From Theobroma cacao (Eukaryota; Streptophyta; Magnoliopsida; Malvales; Malvaceae), in assembly GCF_000208745.1 (NCBI RefSeq), contig NC_030854.1:30459711-30523710 (forward strand): DNA of 64,000 bases, given 5' to 3'. The translations under genes were made by a program, and so were the position numbers. Under the pieces are notes generated by a model. It saw only the letters and a list, made by a program, of their open reading frames with translations. It did not search any database and was not told where the DNA came from. Positions 49,501-61,949 of this stretch are shown piece after piece; position 1 is the first letter of the stretch, and each line of letters opens with the position of its first letter.

Positions 49501-51585
49501 GAAAAAGTTTTTGAAATCTTTAACAGTTCTCCTACATTTAAGTTTCACTATTTGTATGTTTTGTTTACTTTTTTATGGGATTTATTGGTAATTAGAAAAC
49601 TGAAGTTCGAAATCGGCTGCTATTCTAAAAGAAAAAAAATAAAAAAATATTCTTAAATGCTTGAATAATATCATAAGTAGTTTAAGTTTTCAAATTAAGT
49701 TATTTTTTAGCATGTTATCAAAATTCTTTAATCTAATGTCAAGCATCCTCATCATCATTTTGGTATAAATAAGACAGGTGGGTCTTTAATTAATTAATAT
49801 TTTTCACACCTTTAATCATATTTTTTTCATATGCATTAATGCTTTAATTTCCAGTATCTGTATATACGTCATACCGTAACTAGTTTAATACCATATGGGT
49901 TGATTCCAGCAAGGGTTTGCCGAACAAACTCTCGTCCCTCAACCAAAAGAATCTATCCCCTAAACATGAAAACAACGTATCATGATCATGTCCCAAGCTA
50001 AGGCGGTAAAATTTTGTAACAATTTGTATATATATTTGTGTACATATACAGGTCCATTGGATTCGAGAGTGGAAGAGAAGAGAGCTGAGTTTGCATTGGT
50101 CGAGGAGTCTTAAAGGGCCAGAGACACAAGTTGTATCCGAAATGATAGCCAATAAAGCTCCACACAGTGATAAATATTCCATGGAGTTTCCTGATCAGAA
50201 CTGTTCAACACTAGTATAACCTTGGGGAGGCGATTCCATCCCCTCATCGAACAGCTGGTCTATAGCTGCGAAGTTTGGGAATCCGATACTCCTACGCCGC
50301 AGTGATGGGATCAAGGGGTGAAGCAAAGACGAAGCCGTCTTTTCTCTCAGTTTTTGCTGCTTAACCTCCGAGAAGCATTCATCCCTCGGCACGTACACGT
50401 TATTGCTCTTTGCCTCAGATTCATGATCTGCATGCAATCGTGTATAGCCATGGTTACGAAATCAGAGATTTAGAGTGGTCAACAGACATGACACAAACCT
50501 TCGTATGGCTCCATGGTAGAACTACATTTTCTTCTATCAGAATATTCTATTGAGATAATGATCCATATATGTATACATATATTATCCCCTCACACTATAT
50601 AAACATGCAAAATATTTAATGATTTATATGAAAATTTAGTTCTCGACGTTTGAATAAAGATGGAAGGCAAGAAATAGTTTATACGTACCTCTAGGGCACG
50701 GGGGACGTCCCGTTCTGCAACGTCGAAGGTAAGGGAGGCCTTTGCCGCCCAGCACTGGTCTTGTTTTACTTGGATCACAGTCAGGGTCACCAATATCATT
50801 GCAAACATCATAATCATATACCCTTTCAAACCACTTACGCTCTCCTTTACCATTGCCTCTCAAAACCTTCAGCTCTTCCTTTCTCAGTGCCCTCAATCCC
50901 GCTTGGAGTTTGTGATGGCAAGTATGACTGCTCCAAACAAATACTTCGTAACAAATCAGTAATTTCTCTGCTTTTTTCGGAATTTTATTTCTATTTTTCT
51001 TTAAGAAAAGCATGGGTGAATGATTTTAGCTAGCTAGTAAGTTTTGAATTCTGACCTTGCTAGTGAAGAAGACTCTTTTCCCAGGATTGCCGTACTTTGA
51101 GTGAACCCAAGAATTACACTCGACAGTAACCGGACCCGTTGTGAAACCAACAAGGAGTATTTCCTCCAAAAATATTTCTTTGTGGTGCTCATTCTCAACA
51201 AGAGCCGCACCAACCTCCCCAGAATCTTCCCACCTTTAAATTCAGCCTCATACTTGACATTACCACCTTCTTTTACCCCATGTGCATAAGCTTTAATCGT
51301 GTCCTTCTCTAATCCGGTCCCTACAAAATATTGAATTACAAATAACTAGATTGATATTTACATGAAAATTACAACACTGATCGATATTTGCTATATTAAA
51401 ATAGTTCAAGACAAGGAGAATCTAAAAGCAAAGAAACCTTCTACTTTCTCTTTACTTGGGTCAAGCTCAGCACTAACAAGCTCCAAGAGAATCAATTTAG
51501 CAGGCGAGTGTAGGAAATCCCATAGCCCTTTACAGCCAATTATTTGTTCCACAGTGACTACAGCTTTATCCCTTAGCATCATCAT
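46506..51585 (-). pseudogene. 13-lipoxygenase (LOX2-type) pseudogene
   Basis: Minus-strand exon remnants: 51585-51438, 51320-51056, 50930-50689, 50427-50221, 49959-49881, 48683-48573, 48370-48065, 47940-47674 and 46950-46506. They encode recognisable lipoxygenase blocks: PLAT-domain LLELVSAELDP and [141 protein letters not shown] points to type-2 (plastid 13-LOX). It is dead: frameshifts occur in exons 2, 3, 5, 7 (extra A in an A run) and 9; a TAG falls between the two iron-binding histidines (H-stop-LVTH); part of the exon before DRFFWLRDE is missing; no transit peptide is seen; and a copia LTR replaces everything after EKPETILL, including the terminal iron-ligand isoleucine. Confidence 0.92.
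48903..49457. mobile_element. MITE-like element in LOX pseudogene intron
   Basis: Left end AGGGTAAAATACATT followed by TAATTACACATGGATC; the right end in reverse complement is AGGTAAAATACATTAATC with ATAATTACATATGGGTGC. Inverted similarity covers about 80 bases on each side of a noncoding centre. AT-rich flanks (ATTAAATT / ATTAATTA) could be a worn target duplication. Confidence 0.65.
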
Positions 51586-53285
51586 TTTTTTTTTTGGTTT
51601 TTTGTCTGTAGAGAGAATAATCCAGCTTGTTATTGGAGAAAGATGTGTTGGTACGTAGTAGATTTATATTATCTGCAAAATTAATGCGACATAGTTTTCA
51701 TCCACTACACATAGCTACAAGCAAAGAGCCAAGCTGCTTAATATGTGAGTGGTTTTCGTATATAGATAATGGCATGGCATTAATGTGAAGTAAAGATATT
51801 AAAATTACACTTATTTAACAGTAAAGCCTTTAATTTATCCCTTTAGAGAGGTCCATCTGCAAAATTAGGAAATCTAGATGTAGCTTAGGGCCATTTACAA
51901 TTGTACCAATTCGATATTAAGCAACCTTTTAATTATTTCTAATTTAAGAATTTTGGAATTAGTATTTCATACATCAAGGGTAATTTGAATAAAATTAATA
52001 ATTTTTTTAAAAATAAAGAATAGAAATTACACAACCTTTAAAAATGAAAAGCTAGTAGGAAATCAAATAAAGGAAAAGAAAAGGGGAAAAATTATACCTA
52101 CGAGTGATTTGTCTGCACAAAATATATAGTAATTGAGCATTCCTTCATTGTATTTTCTTTATCCATATAGAAAGAAATTGTTTGACATAATAATAAGTAC
52201 CAGCATGCTTTAATTATATGGTAAAATTTATAATTTAATTAGTTATTACCTGATTACATTAATTTAAAATGAATGAAAATCAGAAATCTGAGTCTAGAAT
52301 TAAGCTTGCTAATAACTTATTACATTTATCATAGAGGGGAGTAACATTTCTCGTTTTCTTTTAATTGTAAAAAATGAAAATTAATGGTTAATAGAACTTT
52401 AAGTAGTTAGGGCGGCCAGGCCCCCTGCTAGGGCTCTAGCTTTGCTTTTTATGCTCAATTGGTTGGTTCGGTTGGGTTCGGTTGAGATTGACATAGATGA
52501 AGTGTCTTAAGTATATTTAAAATGGTAAGAATCTCTGGCAGAGTGAAATTAGAAGGAATAGCTATTGGTCTTGGAGGAAATTGCTTAAGCTTAGAGAGTT
52601 AGATAATAATTAGTCTCATTGACTCAAGCTTAATGCAGATTATAAATATTATTGGTCTCCAATCTCCAAATCTGGTTATTACAATGCCAATAGGCTGCTA
52701 CAATCTATATAACATTCCTAAGCATAGTCTTCTATCTTCTCAAGCCATTCATGTTAGAAACAATTTCTTTTTTGCTTTGTTCCCAGGGTCTTGTCAGCAG
52801 CAGACCTGGAAAGTTGTCATGTAAATAGGCCTGTTGGCGATCCGGCTTGAAGAATTCCATTGGGCTAAAATGGGGTTTTGAAAGGCACATCTGCCATCTT
52901 ACTATTCTCAGGATTGTCCACATATATCCAAACCAACAAGCACTTTGGGCAGGTTTTTTATTGATGTCATGTAAATCTGCTTGTATGTGGGCTTCCATAC
53001 ATGGTTTGAAGACTATAAACTGGGGAACTTTCAACTTTCATGAAACAAACATATACACATCATTTAGGGGGCTGCTAAAGCTATGCATCCTATATGAAGT
53101 TTTTTAAGACTAACATTCCTTTAAAATCAATGCAAAGGAACTCAAACAAACTGTACAGATATAGAACATCCATTGGCCATAGAACACTATGAACTGAACT
53201 CCCTATTATAGGTTAGCTTCTACCTGAACATAGCTGAACTATTTTACAAGCTGAAGAGGTTACCGGGTGAGCTGCACAGAGATAA
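51586..53285. other. Spacer between LOX pseudogene and DUF789 gene
   Basis: No gene was recognised. An exon for a lipoxygenase transit peptide was searched for up to about 52150 and not found. Contains repeat copy B (52988-53128) and the 3' UTR of the DUF789 gene on the right. Confidence 0.5.
52988..53128 (+). repeat. Dispersed repeat, copy B
   Basis: Related in order and spacing to 44387-44520: CTTCCATACATGGTTTGAAG, TTTCAACTTTCATGAAACAA, CTATGCATCCTATATGAAGT and CATTCCTTTAAAAT. It is noncoding, of unknown family. Confidence 0.55.
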
Positions 53286-56200
53286 CTATCTTTGCCTAGA
53301 GAGAAAGAACTCGTAATCAGGGTGTCTGTTAACTGAAGTCTGATCTCCCTTGTTCACAACAGCCCTTGCCATAAGAGATGCAGTCTCCTTGAGAGTCCTT
53401 AATCGCTCCTTCAGTATTCCAGAAGGGCTTAAGCCATGGATTTCTGAGAAATCATTCACGGTAGAGTGCCTCGGCTGGAACCAGCATTCACCCTGTTCAA
53501 GTGATGAGCATTAATGATTAAAGAGTCAACCACCTTTAAAAATAGATGCAGTACATATTCAATGGCAGCACAACAAAATATAATAACTAATGGAAGAGGC
53601 AGTGATGATAATGAGAAGAAGATATGTTTGCACATTCGACTGACTCATGGGCATTCTTATTTGATACTCAGCAGTTTAAGTGAACACCAAGTCAATAATT
53701 TCATGATTGTTATCTTAAGAATGGAATGTTTGCTTTTGAAAACTAAGTTCTGAAATAGTTTAATTAGAGATAACTAGAAAAGCCAACAGCACAATTCCAT
53801 AACTAAGAAATAGGGGTAAAACTAGTCCATGTATTTTGATCCGAGAGACACTGGATGCATATTTTCCATTAAAAGACAACAGATGCGTTCTCCCATTCTA
53901 AGCTATGCAGCAAAGTACCAGTCTTTCACCAATAAATTCCAGTCCTCAGATTATCTAATGGCTCAAGCATATATACTTTAATGTTATTATTCATAAATAC
54001 TGAACCTATACCAGTAAGTGCATCTGTTAATAATAGGAACTAACAAAAACATACCAAATCAATATCTGTCAAAGCTTACTTTCACTATTAAATATGAATG
54101 TATGTCAGATTGGAAAGTTTCTGATAACAGATTTGGTTCAACATTTGGTGCAAATGACTGAAGGCATCCTCTAGTCATTTGAGATGCTGATGAGAGGGTA
54201 CAGCTGATAGAGCTCTTGGTGACACGATAAAATAGGATCACCCAATTTGGTATTTGCCTCTGTAATCCTACATTTGTGATCCTCAGTCATCGAGTTAAAC
54301 AGCATCACCGTTAGAGAGGATGATCTTTAGACAAAATCACCCCTAACATATTAGCAGAAACATATATACAACACTCCCCCAATTCAATTGGAATGTTCAT
54401 CTTATTATTTTAGGATGTCCCAAAATACTGCCCACTTAAAAAAATATAATTCATAATTCCAAATTACCTTTATTGAAATACTAGCCAACCTATTAAGAAA
54501 AGCTATCATTTATTTTCAAACAAAGTACATAGCTAACTCTAGCATTTCTCTTAGGCCCCTTCTAGGTTGAGATTTTCATGTGTTATGTAAAATTCAAACA
54601 AGTCCACTGAATTAGAGGGCCAAAACACCTTTATGACATTAAAGTAGAATTTCGACGGTTAATAAGGCAGCCTTTGTAATTTAGAACAGCAGCACAGATG
54701 ACTGCTTCTATCTCACACAACCCTGCACGATTACAGTTCAAGAAGAAACTATCCCAGTCATAATAATTGGTGCATGCTTGTGTGCAGCTATTGGTAAAGG
54801 AAATATAGCTCTTTGAAAAACATGAAGTTCAATAAGGGAGGTTTGTCCAAACAAAATAAATTGGGCACCAGGGAACATCTTAAAGACTGTTAAGAAATAG
54901 GCACTACCACAAAGCCACTTAAATTATCAAAGCTGGGCTTCAAAAGGATAGCAATTGAGTAATTAATTATGAATACCTGGGCATTGTAACTCTGAAGACC
55001 CACAACAGGAGATACTATACATGCATCCAAACTAGGGTAATCAAACTTGGAACTTCTACGAACCAAATGGCCAAGTGAATGGTAAGTCAAAAATGCTGCA
55101 CGAAAATTTCCATCTGGAATTCTATAAATAGGATACCATGCAACAGAATACCTGAAATATAGAAGCAACCAACATTAAAAATCCTCTTGGTATAACTAGA
55201 TACTAAAGAATTTCATCTTGCATTAAGTTGTCTAAAATAAAACCACAACATCATTCACTTTATGCTATGTGAATAATTTTCTATCACTAACCAAGATCGA
55301 GGATGCAGATCATGTATATTTATGGAGTTCAGATGAACTGGATCCCCATACATTTTGCACCGAGAAGAAACATCATCTCTAACCAGTTCTTGTATCCTGG
55401 AACAAACAGAACCATAATCAAGGTATTTGGGAAAAAAAATTGTTATTTTTATTAGCACACTAGATTCACCCAAATCTGCCCACAAACCGAAAAGGGTTAA
55501 ATCAAAATTATAGTGACTAATTAAATAACATGTCAATCCGAAGCTTCACCTTCTGTCCCATTATTAATTGCTTGTTTACATTTAATTAAAACAAGAACAG
55601 CAAATTAGAGTTATCATCAATATGCACCAACAGCCAGAAGAAGCATAAGAACAGCATAAAACAAAGCACAACTAAGACTTACAAGCTAAAAATACTTTGC
55701 TACTACATTCAGCCTATCATTAACTCAGAAGCAAGAGCAGCCGGATCATGATTCCAGTCTTCAATTATGTTAAAGGTCAAGAATGGAAAGATAGTATTTA
55801 GCATCAAGATTTGTATCCATGTAATCAAAAGAGAAAACTGTTACACTTTTGTTTAGCAGGTGAAAGTGGAGAATAGGGAAAAGGGTTGATTAGAAACCAC
55901 AAGAGTTGGTTCTACTTACTAAGGAAACTTAACATTTAATAATAAAATGATAAGTTCCATGAAAATCATATCAGATGTCAAAAGTATTGTAATTACAAAG
56001 GGAAAATACTGACGAGAAATAAAATTAACACTTACTTTTCATATAATGCCCGTCTTTGCTGAGGCTGTTCAGATTCAAAGTACTCAAAAACTGGTTCTAG
56101 ACAATCTGACCATGCCATGTCAACTGATTTGGCTGACAACCCATTCTTAGAAGAAACTAGAGATGGTTCTGATCTAACCACATCATTTACTGGCAAATGA

Positions 56201-59200
56201 CTACTTGGTTCTGAAGTGCGTGGCTGGGGTACAAGCACTGACAATATTGGAAGGTGACTGACATTGGTAAAGTCTCTTGAAGTGGAACCAGTATCATAAC
56301 CCTCAGAAACTCCAGGAGAAGCAATTGTGGTGTTGTTCGGGGTGGAATGACTTTTACTGTTCCTAAAGAGTTGAACTGCTGACAAGAAAGGCACAAAGTA
56401 GGCACGAAATTCAAACCGATCAACACCCAATCTCTTTGGATTTTCATAATCTTCAGCCCTTATTTCTAATCCATAGCTGCCATGTTTCTCATACCACTGC
56501 CACAGGCATCCCAATGGGACGTTTGGTGTCTCATGTCTACACAATAGACCACTAGGAACCTGGTCCTGCAAGCAAGTTTGACAAGCTACTGAACTGTATG
56601 AATGACAAATAACTGGAGAAGAAAAGTGAAGAAGCCTTTCAAACTCGGCAATGGGACCCCCGATGGCCATCTGAACAGCTTCAGATGCCATTTGTGCCCT
56701 ATAGGCATCATTCAATGCCTTAGATATCTTGTTCAAATCAGTTGCAAGTGCTGATAAATTTTGTTCTTTAGTTTCATCTATTAAGAAATTGGCCCCATTA
56801 TGCTTGCTTTCATTTTCATTTATGCAAGCATTCAGATTCCTCAAATTTTTAATATGGTTATCATTTTCAGGAGAACTAATTGCATGTCCTGAATCTTTAC
56901 CAATGCTACACATTGTTCCAGCGTCAACTGAAGAAGAAAGATTCTGAGCACAGGGAGCAACTTTCTCTTCAAATTTATTTTTGAAAGTCCAATCTTCAGC
57001 TTCTGGCCCATTAGAATGTTCCGTCGACAAACTGGCAGATCTCACAGATGTTGTAAATCCAGGATCCTTTATCCCAACAGGTATCCATTTCTGCAGAACC
57101 GAGCCCGAACTATGGCTTTGCTTACCATATTCTGCAAGAGAAAATTCTTTCTCTGTTCGAGCAACACCATTCACCATCAGATGAGGGAGGTACACTGGAG
57201 CTCGCACCTCATGCAAATTTGGCTGGTCCAAAGGGACACATGACTTTTTCAGCAAGCTGTCTTGATTCTCTATGCATTGATTATTCAAACCAGAAGCAGC
57301 ATCACAGACACTTTCACATGGTTCCATGCTGCCTGGACTAACTTGTAAGTTGTTAAGTGATTCAGATTTCATAGTCTCAACCCTCGCAAAACCAAGCTGA
57401 GTACAAGACCTTGAAACATTTTTAATTACTCTTTGGTCATTCAGAGCAGTTAAAACATCTAACATTTCATCTTTTTGCATGCTGCTAGTCTTTGCATGAG
57501 CATTTAAGTTTACCTTGTTGGGATGAGACCCCTTCCTCGAACAACTGCTTTTTTCTTGTTTTGAAGCTGGACTAACTTTTCTTTTCAACTTCCTAGGAAC
57601 CTTATCTTTTAACTTCCTTTTATCATTAGTTCCAGATAAGGTTGTTTCATTGGCAGCATTAGAACTTCTTTTCAGTAAAGGAGCATCCTTTGCAGTAACA
57701 TCAGACCCTGAGCAAATGGGACTTGCTTTCTTCAGCTCAGTGTTGCACTTCTTTACACCATTCCTCTGAACCCTTTGCCAAACGGAATGACTGTTCTCTG
57801 TCCCCATTCCACCGTGCAAGTTTCCTATACTTCCAAGTTTGCAAGTACTTGAACTCCCAGGAACTGATTTAAACTGCTTACCCCTCTTGCCTGATGCAAT
57901 CATTTGTACATCACAGCTGCTAAAATCCAGACCATGCTTCGGTCCCTGAGTATAATCATGGGTTTCCGAAATGCTACATAATGAGTTTTGATGATAGAAG
58001 GATCCCTTCTTGGTATTGGAACCGGGTGCCTCTGATTGACTATTTTCATGGCTGTTATCAAATGGCTTAACAATATGACTAGCACTCATACTCTCTTCAC
58101 TGCTTGAACCAACAGAAACTGAATCCAACACTAGAGAATCATGCAAATCAGAGAAATCCTCCTGATGTATACAATCAAGAGAGCCCACCTGTGATGGATA
58201 TCTCCTCTCTAGACCTACTCGAGACCTGGAAAATTGCTGGTCTTCTTTACCAATTTCAGAATCATTAATAAGATACTCACTAGGCAACTTCTGAACCTGA
58301 GAAGGTACAATAGATTCTGTTATATCCACTTGATCAATGTCAGATATGCATATATTTGGTGATTCAAAACTTGTAATAACACCATTGCTGCTGTCTGCAA
58401 AATCCGCTATATTTAGCAAACCATTAGAAGGTGAAGTTGCACATGATACTACCATACCCTGATTCATGTCATTGTTACCACAGATTTCAGATGCTGAACT
58501 TCCACGCGTATACTCAGAACAAACTTCTGATGCTGTGGAGCTAACATCACACAAATGTTTCTTTCTATGTTTTCCCTTCTTTTTTGCCTTCTTTCGTGAA
58601 TTTCTCTTCTTAGACTTGTCTTCCTCAGAACAATCGACGAACATAGCAGATGGATTAGTAGCAGTAGATCCTTTTGGCATAAAAACAGAGGAATCATTGC
58701 AAGTGACGGAACTCTGACAGGAAGAATTGTTGGCCACTTCATCCAATTTAGTCATTTTGTTTGCAACAGTCCTGGTGCGAAATTGATGCTGCATATTTGA
58801 TCCAGAGAAACTTCTGGCTCTACATTGCTTGGCAGAATAAGTAACCTCAGGTTGAGGCCCTTTCTTTGTCTTCCGTCCATCAACCTTAACTGAATTAATC
58901 AATGGAGAGGAAACCAGATGCATGCTATTCATATTCAGGTGAGTTCCAGATCTGAAAAGGTTATTGTGATCCAAATATTGCAAAGGTATTGCAACAATTC
59001 TCCATTGTCCATCAGATCCAAGTGTAGGTAATGTCAAAATGGCACACCTAAAAGATTAACAAGAGATGGACCAGTTACACAATCAAGTAAATATAATCAA
59101 AAGAGAAACATACATTGCTGATGCACATTGGAAAATGACAAAGAAGGAAACTAGATGACTAACTTCCAGTTATAAATGTTAGCAATCAGAAATTACGAAA

Positions 59201-61949
59201 GTAGTTTCATCAGAACAAAAAGGTAAAATACAACAGAAACACACATCTGCAAATTTCTAAATCCTCATTCTTTTCCACTCAGTTATTCAACCCTGTATTT
59301 AAGTCATTAGACATTTAACCCAGACCAACTATGCATAAGCTGCTCAAAAAGCTTTTCTTAAGACTCCAGTGACAACTGGAGGATCTTCTTGACAGAGAGG
59401 AAGCTTATATTCAAGCATTAAATATTAAGGCATGCTGGGAATAATACAAAAAACTTATGTATGCTTTTGAGATTACAAGGGAGAGCTATACCCTAAATAA
59501 AACAACACAATGTTTTGAATGTAAATGGCATCCGAAGTGTGAGTCAAGCCCTTACTAACATTTATCTATAGATATCAACAAATCGAACATACTTCCTCTA
59601 TCATAAAACATAACCATGTACCCAAAGCAATTGTTCTATATATAGATTGCATTCATAAAGATTCCTAATTTCACAATGCAAGATCATGCTCTGGTTAACT
59701 CTGTTTACTACTGCTATCAAGAGTAGCCAAAACACATTTATATACGCTAGCTTTTCTTGAGGATCAATTTGCACCTGAGCCATAATATCTTGTCTCAATT
59801 ATTTTAATGAAAATCTTTTGGCTTACTTTTTACCCAAGCTTTTCATTAACTTTTAGGATTTATTACTTTCTTAAAGGTTAATTTATTCTAACATGACAAG
59901 GACTCTACTAAGTAATAAAAAATGACTTAGAGCCTATTTGGCCTGGCTTTTTTCTAACTTAAAAGCTATTATGAAGCTCTTATGAAAAATAATAGCTTTT
60001 AAAATTAAGCTAAAATTGTTTGGTAAATTTCTTTTTATAAGTTATAATTTTTGTTAAAATTATTATAAAAGGTATTTCTTTTTTTTTGAGAGGGTAATAT
60101 TGTAATTATTTTTAATAAATGAGGATATTTTTAGAACAGAAATAAAAATTCTCTTATATTTTTAAAAGAAGAGAAGAAAAAGCTCCTCTTTGGAGCTTTT
60201 TTTTAAGCTCTTTTTTTAAAAATTTTGTTCTTAAAAAAAAAAGAAGAGCTTCTCAAAAAATCATGTTTGGCCTAACTTTTGCTTTTAAGAAATAGATAAG
60301 CTGAAAAAAAGCTAGGCCAAATATGCACTTAATAATAACATAATAGCATAATTGAATTTTTTATTTATAACTAGCATCATAAAATTTGATTCAAAACAAA
60401 AGGGTAATATAATCTTCACAAAATTCTCACACTCCTTAACCCACACTATATAATCTTAATAGATAATCAATATTTTAAAGAAAGTATTTGTTAGACCTTT
60501 TTGAATGAATTACATATGTTTTTCTCACCTTGGATAAGGCAACAAAGCATTAGCTGGTGGTTTGGCAGAAGGAAATTAATTCATTAGATGTATCATACAT
60601 TAAAAAAAAAAATCTGGTTCCCTTTTTTTTCTCTTTTTCTTTCTTTGGGGTGGGGGCGTGGGGGGGTTCATCATTCGCTTCTTTGTTTTGCATGCCATGT
60701 CAACAAAATGTAAGGTATTTTCTCTATGATATGTTCAGACATCAAATGCCTATTACCTGTGTACTTCCAATTTGTGCAAATGTTTTAGAAACTGAATTAC
60801 TTTGAGTCAGCACATAAATTAGTACATTTTACAGAATCTCTCTTCTTGAGGGATGGATTTCAACAGATTTGAAACAAAGATTTTCTTTTATATTGATTTA
60901 AATATTATTATTAAACAATGACTTCATTTTCCGATCAATTCCAATTAATAGAGTATCTGAAGTTTGAACTTCAATTTTCCTACAATGATATCCTAGATGC
61001 AAGCACACATAGTTTCATACTAAAAAGGAAAATGATAATATAAAAGGAAATGAGCAAATATAAAAAGAAAGATAATTGAAAACCATTATTAAGCAATCTC
61101 AATAAATGAGAGGCATCTAGAAAAATAATACTAGAGGAGAAAAAGAAATAATGGGTATTGACAGCTTAAGTGTTGTCTCAAGTACCAAACAAAAACTTTG
61201 ATTCTATGTTTGGGAATAATAATTTGGGAGAATTTATTAAATTTGGCTTGTTATATACATTGTGAGGGATGAAGCTAAATGCTATCTAAAAACTAGTTAA
61301 GTTAATATTTGAAAAGGCACCCGAGCATTTGGCTCATTGGTTGGTGCATTATCCCTCTGTCTAAAGAGCAAGGTTCGAATCCCCCCTCCCCCAATTATAT
61401 ATAAAAAAAAAAGTTTATATTTGAAAGGGTTTAAGTAAATGAATTTCAAATTCCCTAAATTATTAAGGTATTTCAAATACACCACCAAAATAGAGATATA
61501 GCAAATCCATGAATTTGGAATTAATTGAGAAAGTCATGATTTCATGAGTTCTATCACCCAAATCTATAGTAATCAAATTCAAGTTCCCAAATGCAACCTA
61601 GAGCAATTTATGTTGATCACCTTTAACTTGAAGCAGAAGGACATGTAAGTACAGCATACATAGCTAATGATCAAAATTGGATTACCTCTGACCAATGTTC
61701 CTCAAATTGAAAGAAGAAATTCCAGAATCCTGAATAATATATGGATGGTGATAGAAAAAATTACTCCAGCTAATCACAAAGTAAAAGAATATGAACTAGA
61801 CCACTTAATATTGGCGAAATATAGGGAAAATATCTAACCTCTGATCTTCTAGAATCATTCAGCTGCAAAGAATTCTTGGAGCGGTTAGCCTTTCCTACCT
61901 CTGAGACTTTCTGATTATCTTGATGGGTTTGTTGAAGGGCACAAGGCAT
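53286..61949 (-). CDS. Large DUF789 family protein
   Basis: Six minus-strand exons: 61949-61839, 61729-61686, 59047-56036, 55396-55292, 55151-54977 and 53492-53286. Phases agree at every junction, giving 1217 residues. The start at 61949 (MPCALQQTHQDNQ) is the first ATG in the frame that splices on; a 5' UTR exon may lie upstream. The huge third exon is serine- and lysine-rich, with a basic nuclear-localisation-like run KKRNSRKKAKKKGKHRKK near residue 200 and another KLKDKVPRKLKRK. DUF789 occupies about the last 350 residues: CLWQWYEKHGSYGLEIRAED, AWSDCLEPVFEYFESEQPQQ, SVAWYPIYRIPDGNFRAAFL, TYHSLGHLV and ECWFQPRHSTVNDF. DUF789 proteins are plant-specific with no known biochemical role; this is the long-N-terminus subgroup. 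Intron 2 (59048-61685) holds a MITE and a tRNA-like repeat. Confidence 0.93.
59930..60328. mobile_element. Tourist-like (PIF/Harbinger) MITE in DUF789 intron 2
   Basis: 399 bp. Left end GAGCCTATTTGGCCTGGCTT; the right end in reverse complement is GTGCATATTTGGCCTAGCTT. Both are followed by poly-T and a CT-rich stretch. TTA lies directly outside each end (59927-59929 and 60329-60331), the target duplication of PIF/Harbinger elements. No transposase. Confidence 0.75.
61317..61412 (+). repeat. tRNA-like short repeat (SINE-like), copy 1
   Basis: A-box-like TGGCTCATTGGTTGG at 61330 and B-box GGTTCGAATCC ending at 61382, 53 bases in all, close to the spacing in a real tRNA. An A-rich tail follows. 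The 5' acceptor strand (about GAGCATT) does not pair with the C-rich 3' strand, so it is not a functional tRNA. Confidence 0.75.

Noticed and set aside
61317..61400. Functional tRNA gene
   Set aside because: The A and B boxes are present but the acceptor stem does not pair, and two similar copies with A tails indicate a repeat.
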